Source: Euzebya pacifica
GTDB lineage: Bacteria; Actinomycetota; Nitriliruptoria; Euzebyales; Euzebyaceae
DNA length: 64,000 bases
Assembly: GCF_003344865.1 (NCBI RefSeq)
Contig: NZ_CP031165.1
Location: 5,399,910 to 5,463,909, forward strand
Reading direction: 5' to 3'
Below the pieces are notes generated by a model, which worked only from the letters and a program-made list of their open reading frames with translations, did no database searches and was not told the DNA's origin. Position 1 is the stretch's first letter. Every line of letters starts with the position of its first letter. The position numbers were made by a program, and so were the translations under genes. Below are positions 26,514 to 34,710 of the stretch, in pieces.

Positions 26514-27200
26514 TCAGTCGGGCAGGCCGTCGAGGTGGCGACGGACCGCACCGTTGGCGAGGTCGTCGCTGACCAACCGGCGCTGCTCGTAGTAGGCCAG
26601 GATCTGCAGCTCGATCGACAGGTCGACCTTGCGGAGGCTGACCCCCTCGGGGACCTGGATGACCGCTGGGGCGAAGTTGAGGATCGACGTCACACCGGCC
26701 TCGACCAGTCGGTCGGCGACCTCCTGGGCGGCGTCGCCGGGGACCGCCAGGATGGCGATGGCGACGTCCTCCTCCCGGATGATCCGCTCGGCCTGGTCCT
26801 GGTGGAACACCTCGACACCGGCCACGGTCATGCCGACCTTCGCCGGGTCGGCGTCGAGGATCGCCGCGATCCGGAAACCCCGGTCAGCGAACCCGCCGTA
26901 GTTGGCCAACGCCTGTCCCAGGTTCCCGGCCCCGACCAGCACGGTCGACCAGTCCTGGGTCAGCCCGAGCTCACGGCTGATCTGGGCGATCAGGTACTCC
27001 ACGTCGTAGCCGACGCCTCGCGTTCCGTAGGACCCGAGGTAGGACAGGTCCTTGCGGATCTTGGCGGAGTTGACGCCTGCGGCCGCGGCGAGCTCGCCGG
27101 AGGACATGCTCTCGACCCCCGCTTCGGCCCGGTCGATGAGGGCGCGGAGGTACAGCGGGAGGCGCGCCACCGAGGCCTCGGGAATCTGCCGTTGACTCAC
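26514..27200 (-). CDS. rex: Redox-sensing transcriptional repressor Rex
   Basis: 228 residues from GTG 27200. An N-terminal winged helix (LRALIDRAEAGVESMSSGEL, NSAKIRKDLSYLGSYG) is followed by an NAD(H)-binding Rossmann domain with VLVGAGNLGQALANYGGF and a C-terminal swapped helix. Rex represses respiratory and fermentative genes at high NAD+ and releases DNA when NADH rises. TACAGT ends 9 nt before the GTG, so the message may be leaderless. I see no TTGTGAA-N-TTCACAA operator upstream. Confidence 0.96.
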   Translation of the reverse strand: MSQRQIPEASVARLPLYLRALIDRAEAGVESMSSGELAAAAGVNSAKIRKDLSYLGSYGTRGVGYDVEYLIAQISRELGLTQDWSTVLVGAGNLGQALANYGGFADRGFRIAAILDADPAKVGMTVAGVEVFHQDQAERIIREEDVAIAILAVPGDAAQEVADRLVEAGVTSILNFAPAVIQVPEGVSLRKVDLSIELQILAYYEQRRLVSDDLANGAVRRHLDGLPD

Positions 27201-27267
27201 ATGGGTGACTGTATCGTCATCGGTCCGAGCCCCCGAATCGTGCGGCCGCCGACCGCTCCCGGACACC

Positions 27268-27501
27268 TCAGGCGCCGAGCGCTCCGGCGAGCACGGCCTC
27301 GTTGACCTGGTACTGGGCAACTTCCTCGCCGTCGACCTCCACGACCGGCACGCGGATCGTGTACTCGTCGGTGATGGCGGGATCGGCGTCGATGTCGACC
27401 AGCTCGACGGTGTGCGGTGGACCGGCCAGCCGACCGACGATGGCGATGGCGTCCTCGCAGAGGTGGCACCCGGTCCGGGTGTACACGCGGACGTGGCTCA
27501 C
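27268..27501 (-). CDS. Glutaredoxin-like thioredoxin-fold protein
   Basis: 77 residues from GTG 27501; the start overlaps the stop of the upstream membrane-protein gene by 4 nt. RTGCHLCEDA gives an active-site CHLC, and RVPVVEVDGEEV is the cis-Pro strand of the fold (PF05768 family). Probably a small cytosolic thiol reductant or mycoredoxin-like factor. It lies 67 nt before rex, as glutaredoxin-like genes do in Streptomyces. Confidence 0.88.
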   Translation of the reverse strand: MSHVRVYTRTGCHLCEDAIAIVGRLAGPPHTVELVDIDADPAITDEYTIRVPVVEVDGEEVAQYQVNEAVLAGALGA

Positions 27502-28172
27502 GCGGTGGCCGTTGCGGGTTCGCTGGTCCGCGCAGGCGCCGACACGGTCCGGAAGCCCGTGTACATCAGCAGCACCCCGACGGCTGACAGCACCGGGAAC
27601 AGGTAGTCCACCGACGAGCCGATGACGCTGGATCCGGCCGCCGCCACGGTCGTCCCGACCGCGATCAGCAGCAGTGCCCACTTCTTCATCTTCACGGCGC
27701 TGTAGACCGACCCGATGACGACGATCGCGAAGGTGTAGGTCATCGGCCGCAGCAGGGCGTAGGCGGTCGTGCCGGCCAGGACCTCGCTGCCGGCTGGGAT
27801 GCCACCCGTCGCCGCCTCGAGCACCGCGGTGTCGTAGGTCGCGGTGATGGTGAACACCACGTTCCACAGGACGGCGAGTCCGGCGAGGGTCCACCAGATG
27901 ACCGACCGCTTGCGGTCCAGCAGGTGCAGCTGGCCGATGGCGAGCAGCGGCACGTTGAGGAGGGCACCGGACAGCCAGTAGATGCCGAACGTGGGCGAGG
28001 ACCAGCCGGCCGTCAGGCCGATCAGCACCGCGACGTGGCCGAGGCCGAACAGGAACAGCGAGAGCGCCCAGGCCAACGCGTGGTCACGGCGACGGTCCCA
28101 CCACTGCCGGCCCAGCTGGCCTGCGAACGTCCACGCCACGGCGATGGCGATGAGGGGGAAGACGGGATTCAT
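27498..28172 (-). CDS. Seven-TM integral membrane protein of unknown function
   Basis: 224 residues with seven hydrophobic segments (for example PVFPLIAIAVAWTFAGQ, LSLFLFGLGHVAVLIGL, WALLLIAVGTTVAAAGSS). No catalytic or cofactor motif is recognised. Translation is coupled to the downstream glutaredoxin-like gene, so the two may function together, perhaps in membrane redox chemistry; that is inference. Confidence 0.75.
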   Translation of the reverse strand: MNPVFPLIAIAVAWTFAGQLGRQWWDRRRDHALAWALSLFLFGLGHVAVLIGLTAGWSSPTFGIYWLSGALLNVPLLAIGQLHLLDRKRSVIWWTLAGLAVLWNVVFTITATYDTAVLEAATGGIPAGSEVLAGTTAYALLRPMTYTFAIVVIGSVYSAVKMKKWALLLIAVGTTVAAAGSSVIGSSVDYLFPVLSAVGVLLMYTGFRTVSAPARTSEPATATA

Positions 28173-28241
28173 GGCACTCGCGAGGGTACCCGGCGACCCC
28201 GTGTCACCGCGATCCCGGGCTGACCGACGCCATCCGACCGG

Positions 28242-29786
28242 CTACAGGTCGCGGAGCAGCCGGCGCCGGACCTTGCCGGTCGGCAGCGTGGGCAGGTCGG
28301 CGACGAACTCGATCGTCTCCGGCTGCTTGAACCGGGCGACCCTGCGGGCGACGTGGCCCAGCAGCTCCTCGCCGGTGACCTCGGTGCCCTCGCGGCGGAC
28401 GACGAACGCCTTGACCGCCTCGCCGGTGTAGGGATGGGGCACGCCGACGACGGCAGCCCGGTCGACGTCGGGGTGGGAACCGAGGGCCTGCTCGACCTCG
28501 ACGGGATAGACGTTGAAGCCGCTGACGATGATGACGTCCTTGGCACGGTCGACGAGGTACAGCAGCCCGTCGTCGGTGTAGCCGATGTCGCCGGTGTGCA
28601 GCCATCCGTCGGCGTCGAGCACCTGCGCGGTGGCCTCCGGCGCGTCCCAGTAGCCGGCGAAGACGTTGTCCCCGCGCACCGCGATCAGGCCGGGGTCGCC
28701 GGGCGCCGCGTCGTGGTCGTCGTCGATGATCCGCACCTCGACGCCCTCCAGCGGACGTCCGACGCTGCCGGGCACCGCCTCGGGCAGGGCCGCCGATGAC
28801 GCGACGACCGGTGACGCCTCCGCCAGCCCGTAGCCCTCACGGATGTCCAGCGACAGCTCCTCGGCACAGCGGCGCAGGACCTTCGGGTGCAGCGGCGCCG
28901 CGCCGGAGGTGGCCAGCCTGACCGAGGACAGGTCGACCTCGTCCGCACCGGGGGTGTTCAGCCAGGCGACGTACATCGGCGGCGCGCCCACGATGACGGT
29001 CACGCGGGTTCGGCTGACCAACGACAGCGCCGAGGACGGTTCGAAGCGTTCGACCAGCTCGAGCGTGGCTCCGGCCTGGATCGCCATGCCCATGGCCACG
29101 TTCAGGGCGTAGCTGTGGAACAGCGGCAGCGCCGTGAACACGACGTCGTCGGCGGTCACGCCCATGTCGCTGGCGGTCAGCTGGCGCTGGTTGGCCAGCA
29201 GCTGCCCGTGGGTCAACATCGCGGCCTTCGGCGAGCCGGTCGTGCCGCTGGTGTAGGCCAGCAGGGCCAGGTCCGACGAGCCGACCTCGACGCCGCTGGG
29301 CGCGTCCTGGGCATGACCGGCCCGGGTCTGGCGCCACGACCGCATGCCGCTGTCGGCGGCGACCGGCTGGGTGGAGTCGGCGACGAACACGTGCTCGAGG
29401 TCGGGCAGTGTGCCGCGGAGCTCGGCGACGGTGTCGGTCCAGGCCCGTCCGACCACCAGGACGGTCGCGCGGCAGTCGGTCAGCTCGTGGGCGATCTCGG
29501 GCGCCGTCAGGCCGGTGTTGATCGGGACGACGGCAGCCCCCGCTCGCCAGGCGCCGTAGCAGGTGACGACGAAGGAGACGCGGTTGCCCAGCATCATGGC
29601 CACGCGGTCACCGCGCCCGACGCCGTTCGCGGCCAGCGCCGCCGCGGCCTGGTCGACCAGCGCGTCGAGCTCACCGTAGGTCACCTCGTCCTCGCCGGAG
29701 CGCAACGCCAAGTTGTCGCCGTGACGGTCGGCGACGGCGCGCAACCCGTCGTGCAGGGTGGGTGGAGTCGGTGTCGTGTGCTGCAT
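28242..29786 (-). CDS. Acyl-CoA synthetase / AMP-dependent ligase
   Basis: 514 residues. It carries the adenylate-forming motifs in order: YTSGTTGSPKAAMLTH (P-loop), GYGLAEASP, DGWLHTGDIGY, then LPTGKVRRR with the C-terminal catalytic lysine. It activates a carboxylic acid, most likely a fatty or aryl acid, to acyl-AMP and then acyl-CoA. Divergent from the TIM-barrel gene at 29904 across 117 nt. Chain-length preference cannot be judged. Confidence 0.92.
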   Translation of the reverse strand: MQHTTPTPPTLHDGLRAVADRHGDNLALRSGEDEVTYGELDALVDQAAAALAANGVGRGDRVAMMLGNRVSFVVTCYGAWRAGAAVVPINTGLTAPEIAHELTDCRATVLVVGRAWTDTVAELRGTLPDLEHVFVADSTQPVAADSGMRSWRQTRAGHAQDAPSGVEVGSSDLALLAYTSGTTGSPKAAMLTHGQLLANQRQLTASDMGVTADDVVFTALPLFHSYALNVAMGMAIQAGATLELVERFEPSSALSLVSRTRVTVIVGAPPMYVAWLNTPGADEVDLSSVRLATSGAAPLHPKVLRRCAEELSLDIREGYGLAEASPVVASSAALPEAVPGSVGRPLEGVEVRIIDDDHDAAPGDPGLIAVRGDNVFAGYWDAPEATAQVLDADGWLHTGDIGYTDDGLLYLVDRAKDVIIVSGFNVYPVEVEQALGSHPDVDRAAVVGVPHPYTGEAVKAFVVRREGTEVTGEELLGHVARRVARFKQPETIEFVADLPTLPTGKVRRRLLRDL

Positions 29787-29903
29787 GGTGCCTCGTGATC
29801 ACGTGGAGATGTGGATCGACGTCATCGAGCCTTCACCAACGGTCAACGTCTGCGTGACCTGACAGGGTCGGATCGTGCCACGGCGCCGATATCCTTGCTC
29901 GTG

Positions 29904-30713
29904 ATGGCATCTGCCTCGCACAGCCCCGGTCCACGGATCCTGGCCGCCACGGGTCCGCTGTTCATGACTCCGCTGGACTACGTCATGGACGCCATCGCCG
30001 ACGCCGGATACAGCGCGGTGGAGGTGATGGTCGGCCAGAACACCGACACCCAGGACCCGGAGCGCATCGTGGCGTGCGCCGAGCAGGCCGGCCTGTCGGT
30101 CCCTGCGATCCACGGTCCCTTCCTCCTGCTGCTGCGCAACGTGCTGGGCACCGCGTACGCCGGCAAGGCGGCGACGTCGATGGAGATCGCCGCCGCGGTG
30201 GGTGCGGAGGTCATGGTCGCCCACGCCCCGTTCCGCTGGGAACGTCGGTCACGCCGCTTCCTGGAGGAGGAGATCCTCCCCATGGAGGAAGCGTCCGGCG
30301 TGACCTTCGGCATGGAGAACCTGTTCCCGGTCGCTGGCCGTTCGTTCTCCAGCGTGATCACCACCGAGGACATGGATGCCTTCGACCACGTCGTGATGGA
30401 CACCAGCCACTGCGCCGTCGCCGGCATCGACATCTTCGAGATGTGGCGGGCCCTCAAGCACAAGATCGTCCACCTGCACGTGGCCGACAACTTCGGCAAC
30501 GGCAAGGACTCCCACGCCCCCATCGGGGCCGGCATCCTGCCCCTCGAGGCGTTCCTCGCCGAGGTCGGCGCCTCGGACTGGAACGGCACGATCACCCTCG
30601 AGCTGGACTGCCGTTCCTACCTGGACACGCGCGACTCGCTGGTGCAGTTCCTCGCCCGCGAACGCGTCAAGTGCGAGCAGGCGCTGGCCGGCAACCTCCT
30701 CGCGACGGGCTGA
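29904..30713 (+). CDS. Sugar phosphate isomerase/epimerase (Rv0498-like TIM barrel)
   Basis: 269 residues from ATG 29904 (GTG 29901 is also in frame). TATCCT at 29890-29895 lies 8 nt upstream, which fits a leaderless message. Xylose-isomerase-like motifs include GYSAVEVMVGQN, FGMENLFP, VMDTSHCAV and HLHVADNFG. Mycobacterial Rv0498 and a Streptomyces counterpart lie near proC, as here. The substrate is unknown; it ends 9 nt from the convergent FAD oxidase gene. Confidence 0.82.
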   Translation: MASASHSPGPRILAATGPLFMTPLDYVMDAIADAGYSAVEVMVGQNTDTQDPERIVACAEQAGLSVPAIHGPFLLLLRNVLGTAYAGKAATSMEIAAAVGAEVMVAHAPFRWERRSRRFLEEEILPMEEASGVTFGMENLFPVAGRSFSSVITTEDMDAFDHVVMDTSHCAVAGIDIFEMWRALKHKIVHLHVADNFGNGKDSHAPIGAGILPLEAFLAEVGASDWNGTITLELDCRSYLDTRDSLVQFLARERVKCEQALAGNLLATG

Positions 30714-30722
30714 CCCGAGCCG

Positions 30723-32327
30723 TCACCCCAGGAGCACACCCGGGTTCATGATGCCCGCCGGGTCGGTGACGGCCCTGACGGCGCCGAGGGCGGTGGCGAA
30801 CAGGTCTGGCCGCTGACGGTCGTACCAGGGACGGTGGTCACGGCCCACGGCATGGTGATGGGTGATCGTGCCGCCCTCGGCGAGCAGCACCTCCGACGCA
30901 GCCTGCTTGACCTCGGCCCACTGCGAGGCGCGGGCGCCGCGGCGACCGGGCGCGATGACGGTGAAGTAGGGGGCGGCGCCATCGGGGTAGGCGTGGGTGA
31001 TCCGGCACGTCACGATGCCCTGGCCGCAGACCTCCTCCACCGCGCTGGCCGTGGCAGCCCGAACCCGTTCGACGAGGGCGCCGAGCCGGTCCCAGGTCGC
31101 CGCCGTCTCGAACGTCTCGATGATCATGCCGTGGTCCACGAGGGCGTCGCGGAGGTAGGGCGCCCGGAGGAACGCCTGCTTCCAGGCATCCGCCGCATCC
31201 CCGTCCCGGGTGGACAGCTGGCGACCGCGGATCCGGACCGTCCCCACCTCACCACCGTGGTCGGCCAACAGCTCGGCCATGGCCGACAGGTCGGCATCCA
31301 CGGGGACGGCCGGGGACTCCGCCCCCACCACCATGACCGCGCGCGTGCCGTCGCCGGCGCCGTTGAGGTAGGCCTCGCCCGGATCGAGCACCCGACAGTT
31401 GGCCGGGTCCAGGCCGGACTGCACCAGTGGACGCAACGCGGCGAGCGCGTCGGCGAAGTCATCGAAGGTGACCGACATCCCGCCTCGATGGACCGGCTGG
31501 TCCTGCAGCCTGACCCACGCGGAGGTGATGACCCCGAGCGTGCCTTCCGACCCGAGCAGCATCCGGTCGGGGCTGGGTCCGGCGCCCGACCCCGGGAGGC
31601 GTCGTGACGACCAGCGGCCGTTGGGGGTGACCGCGTCGATGGACTCCACCAGGTCGTCGATGTGGGTCAGCCGGGTGGCGTAGTGCCCTCCGGCCCGCGT
31701 GGCCACCCAGCCGCCGAGCGTCGACATCTCGAAGGACTGCGGGAAGAACCGCATCGTCAGGTCGTGTGGCCGCAGCTGGGCCTCGAGACTCGGTCCCGTC
31801 GCGCCGGCCTGGACGAGCGCCGCCCGGCTGGTGGTGTCGACCTCGAGCACCCTGTCCATGGCCCTGGTCTGGAGGGCAACGACGGGGCCGTCGACCACAC
31901 CCGCGGTCACGCCGCCGACGACGGAGGTCCCGCCACCGAAGGGGATGCAGGCGATCCCGGCATCCGCACACCAGCCGAGCACCGCCTCGACCTCGTCGGG
32001 GGTGCGTGGCCTGGCCACCAGGTCGGGCGCGTGGCGGACCCCCGTTTCGCGAAGGGCCACCATGTCGGTGAACGACCGCCCGACCGCGTGCAGCAGCCGG
32101 TCCTCCGTGACGTCGCTTGTCAGGTGGGCGAGCGGATCGGGTGCGTGGACCCGCGGAGCCTGCAGCTCGTGCGGCGCGTCCGAAGACCGCCAGGTCGTGT
32201 CCGCTCCGAACCGCTGTGACAGCATCAGGCCGACGGCTTCGTGTTCTGCGTCGGCGAGGGCATCCCCGACCGTTCCCCATGCCGTGGGGTCCCTGGGCGA
32301 GGGGACTGGCAAGGACTCGTCGTACAC
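30723..32327 (-). CDS. FAD-linked oxidase (GlcD / alkyl-DHAP-synthase-like)
   Basis: 534 residues from GTG 32327, supported by CAGGAG 7 nt upstream. The FAD-binding PP-loop is PFGGGTSVVGGV, with FFPQSFEMSTLGGWVATRAG and LGSEGTLGVIT following (PF01565), and a C-terminal FAD_oxidase_C domain with the His-rich THHHAVGRDHRPWY. That last motif is typical of alkyldihydroxyacetone-phosphate-synthase-like members. The enzyme oxidises a hydroxy acid or exchanges an acyl for an alkyl group; which one is not decidable here. Confidence 0.87.
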   Translation of the reverse strand: MYDESLPVPSPRDPTAWGTVGDALADAEHEAVGLMLSQRFGADTTWRSSDAPHELQAPRVHAPDPLAHLTSDVTEDRLLHAVGRSFTDMVALRETGVRHAPDLVARPRTPDEVEAVLGWCADAGIACIPFGGGTSVVGGVTAGVVDGPVVALQTRAMDRVLEVDTTSRAALVQAGATGPSLEAQLRPHDLTMRFFPQSFEMSTLGGWVATRAGGHYATRLTHIDDLVESIDAVTPNGRWSSRRLPGSGAGPSPDRMLLGSEGTLGVITSAWVRLQDQPVHRGGMSVTFDDFADALAALRPLVQSGLDPANCRVLDPGEAYLNGAGDGTRAVMVVGAESPAVPVDADLSAMAELLADHGGEVGTVRIRGRQLSTRDGDAADAWKQAFLRAPYLRDALVDHGMIIETFETAATWDRLGALVERVRAATASAVEEVCGQGIVTCRITHAYPDGAAPYFTVIAPGRRGARASQWAEVKQAASEVLLAEGGTITHHHAVGRDHRPWYDRQRPDLFATALGAVRAVTDPAGIMNPGVLLG

Positions 32328-32384
32328 GGCAGGCTCCTGTGCAGGATTCGGTTGGGTCGACGGCGAACTGAAAGGGCACAACGC

Positions 32385-32474
32385 ATGCGTCCCGGGACCA
32401 TGATCACCATCGCGATCCTCTTGATCACGATCATCGCAGCCCTCGTCGTCCAGCTCTCGATGGCCCAGGTGTAG
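32385..32474 (+). CDS. 29-residue single-TM peptide
   Basis: ATG 32385 is preceded by GAAAGGG at a good spacing. The product is almost entirely one hydrophobic helix (ITIAILLITIIAALVVQL) after a short MRPGTM head. It lies 31 nt before the ECF sigma gene on the same strand and divergent from the FAD oxidase. It is too short for routine gene callers. A role as membrane regulator of the adjacent system is only a guess. Confidence 0.5.
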   Translation: MRPGTMITIAILLITIIAALVVQLSMAQV

Positions 32475-32505
32475 GTGAGGAACCCGCGCCCCTGCGGGAT
32501 TCTCC

Positions 32506-33126
32506 ATGCTCAGCGCCTCCGCCTTCTCCACCGTCGCCACGTCCGTGGCACAGCCGGGCCTGCGCCCGGTCGACCCGGAGATCGTCCGCCTGGTCGAGGA
32601 GGCACAGGGCGGTTCGTCGGCGGCCTTCGCCGCCCTCTACGACCGCTATGTCGACCGGGTGTACGCCTTCGTCTACCGCCGCGTCGGTGACCGCCACCTC
32701 GCGGAGGACCTGACCGGCGATGTCTTCACCCGCGCGCTGCGGCGCATCGACACCTACCGCTACACCGGTGCCGACCCGATCGCGTGGTTGCTGACGATCG
32801 CCCGCAACCGGGTGCACGACCACTACAAGAGCGCCCGCTTCCGCCTCGAGCAGGCCCAGTCCGACGCCGGGGTGACCGAGGTCGACCTGTCCTCGGCTCC
32901 CGAACGCGACGCCGAGCGCGCGGCGGTCGTCGCCGAGGTGCAAGCGGCGCTGACGAAGCTCAAGCCCGACCATGCCGAGGTCCTGCACCTGCGGTTCGTG
33001 GAGGACCTGTCGGTCGCCGAGGCCGCGGAGATCCTCGGCCGTCGGGTCGGAGCCGTCCGCGCGTTGCAGCACCGTGCACTGAAGGCGCTCGCCGCGCTGG
33101 TCGACGTCGAGGCGGTGGCCGGATGA
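32506..33126 (+). CDS. ECF RNA polymerase sigma factor, BldN-like
   Basis: 206 residues. Region 2 (AFAALYDRYVDRVYAFVYRRVGDRHLAEDLTGDVF, shown here only by its pattern of aromatic and acidic residues, lies at about 39-73) and region 4 (LKPDHAEVLHLRFVEDLS and the following helix-turn-helix) are both present. The next gene is a DUF5667 protein, the same pairing as BldN-RsbN in Streptomyces, and rex, glutaredoxin-like, acyltransferase, SDR and proC genes lie around both. It directs transcription of a small regulon; in Streptomyces BldN turns on aerial-hypha coat proteins. The target here is unknown. Confidence 0.85.
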   Translation: MLSASAFSTVATSVAQPGLRPVDPEIVRLVEEAQGGSSAAFAALYDRYVDRVYAFVYRRVGDRHLAEDLTGDVFTRALRRIDTYRYTGADPIAWLLTIARNRVHDHYKSARFRLEQAQSDAGVTEVDLSSAPERDAERAAVVAEVQAALTKLKPDHAEVLHLRFVEDLSVAEAAEILGRRVGAVRALQHRALKALAALVDVEAVAG

Positions 33127-33211
33127 CCGACGGTTCCCGGGCGGCTGACACGGCCGTCAAGTTTTTCCGTCACAGCGACGGGTCCCGGTCGTTGAACAGG
33201 GTGGTGACGAC

Positions 33212-34450
33212 ATGAGACACGCTGATCTGCTGGAGCGACTGCTGGAGGGCGATGCCCTCCCGCAGGACTCGCGCATCGGCGAGGACGTCCCCGAGGAGTT
33301 GGACCGGCTGGCCATGCTGGCCGACCTCGTCAGCCACGCCGCCGAGCCCGACCCCATCGAGATGCGCGCCGAGGCGCGGTCGGACCTGCGAACGACGCTG
33401 ATCCGCGAGGCGAACCTCCGGGCCGCAGAACCGCCGCCGTTGTTGACCCGCATCCGCGAGACCGTGACCGCGACGACCGAACGCTGGGCGTACTCCTCAC
33501 GGGCCGCCGTGGCGGGCGGCACCGCCGCCATGGTCCTCTCGACCGGTGGCGTGGCTGCCGCTGCCAACGGATCGCTGCCCGGTGACCTTTTCTACGACCT
33601 GAAGCTGGCCGCGGAGGACGTGGCCCTGTCGTTCGCCGACGCCGGCGTGTCCCGGGGTGAGGGGCTGCTCCAGCAGGCCACCACCCGGGTGGAGGAAGCG
33701 CACACCGCCGCCGAACGCCAGCAGGCGGCCGCCGCCGCAGCCGGTCTGCGCCTGGCCGACGAGCACACCCGAGACGGCGCGCAGGAGTACCTGGCCACCT
33801 ACCTGGACACCGGCGACACCGAGGTGCTGCAGGTCCTCGGCGACTGGGTCGTGACCACGAACCGTCGGCTCGACCTGCTCCCCGCCGTCGAGGGCGACGC
33901 CGCCGCTGCGCTGGCGGACCTGCGCACGTCGCTGAACCGCATCGGGCAGCGCATCGAGGTGCTGGCGACGGGGGCCTGCACGTCCTGTGCCCTGGGCGTG
34001 CACGACAACCCCGCTGCGGACCCATCCATCACGCGCGGGAACCAAGCCGACGGCACGCCGCCGACGCCGGCCAGCCAGTCGCCGCTGGATCTGACCTTCA
34101 TCCCGCCGGCCGACCAGCCCTTCCAGGCGTGCCCGTGCGTGCCGGCTGCACCGCCGGGCGCAGCGACCCCTCCGCCGGGGGCTCCTGCACCGACCGGGTC
34201 CACACCCCCGCCCGAGGAGTCCGAGGTCCCGGGCACGGGCGGCACGCCGCCGACGCGCGACCCGGCGCCCGAACCCGAACCGGAGCCCGAGCCGGCCCCG
34301 TTCCCGATGCCCGACACGGGTCCTGTCGAGGAGCAGGTCCCCGACCCGGTGCGGGACGCGATCGAGGAGCTCATCGACGGGCTGCCCGAGGACCCGGGGA
34401 CGGCGCCGTCCTCGGCACCGATGGGCCTCGAGGACCTGCCCGGGTCCTGA
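33212..34450 (+). CDS. DUF5667 (RsbN-like) putative anti-sigma factor
   Basis: 412 residues. An N-terminal helical segment (LLERLLEGDALPQDSR) should contact the sigma factor; a hydrophobic stretch at about 95-118 is followed by GSLPGDLFYDLKLAAEDV, the DUF5667 hallmark. The outer part has a Cys-containing segment (ACTSCALG and FQACPCVP) and a long Pro/Glu-rich tail. By analogy with RsbN it would hold the sigma factor at the membrane until a signal releases it. The tail is much longer than in typical RsbN proteins. Confidence 0.75.
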   Translation: MRHADLLERLLEGDALPQDSRIGEDVPEELDRLAMLADLVSHAAEPDPIEMRAEARSDLRTTLIREANLRAAEPPPLLTRIRETVTATTERWAYSSRAAVAGGTAAMVLSTGGVAAAANGSLPGDLFYDLKLAAEDVALSFADAGVSRGEGLLQQATTRVEEAHTAAERQQAAAAAAGLRLADEHTRDGAQEYLATYLDTGDTEVLQVLGDWVVTTNRRLDLLPAVEGDAAAALADLRTSLNRIGQRIEVLATGACTSCALGVHDNPAADPSITRGNQADGTPPTPASQSPLDLTFIPPADQPFQACPCVPAAPPGAATPPPGAPAPTGSTPPPEESEVPGTGGTPPTRDPAPEPEPEPEPAPFPMPDTGPVEEQVPDPVRDAIEELIDGLPEDPGTAPSSAPMGLEDLPGS

Positions 34451-34467
34451 CGGGTTCGGCGGCCCGA

Positions 34468-34710
34468 TCAGTCGTCGGGATCGGCCAGCAGCTCGGTGAT
34501 GGTGACCTCGGCGGTGCGCAGGCGTCCGCGACACCAGGTGATCAGCTCGCGGGCACGCGCAACACGGGACGACAGCTCGTCGACGTCGACGTCATCGGCC
34601 TCCAGCGCCTCGAGGATGGTCTCGAGCTCCTGCTCGGCGTCGGCGTAGCTGTCGGGTTCGGGTCCCTCCAGCGCTGACGTGGTCGGGTCGGTCGTCGGTT
34701 CAGCGGTCAT
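34468..34710 (-). CDS. xseB: Exodeoxyribonuclease VII small subunit
   Basis: 80 residues, a typical XseB. YADAEQELETILEALEADD and the following leucine-spaced helix match the family, which forms a coiled coil on the large subunit. Its start overlaps the end of xseA by 11 nt, so the subunits are co-translated. Together they degrade single-stranded DNA from both ends. Confidence 0.9.
   Translation of the reverse strand: MTAEPTTDPTTSALEGPEPDSYADAEQELETILEALEADDVDVDELSSRVARARELITWCRGRLRTAEVTITELLADPDD

Noticed and set aside
26514-27260. Rex operator (TTGTGAA-N4-TTCACAA) upstream of rex
   Set aside because: Only GTGACTGTATCGTCAT-like sequence is present; no match to the full consensus.
30074-30751. 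Alternative overlapping frame in the Rv0498-like gene
   Set aside because: Arg/Pro-rich shadow frame; the real frame has TIM-barrel motifs.
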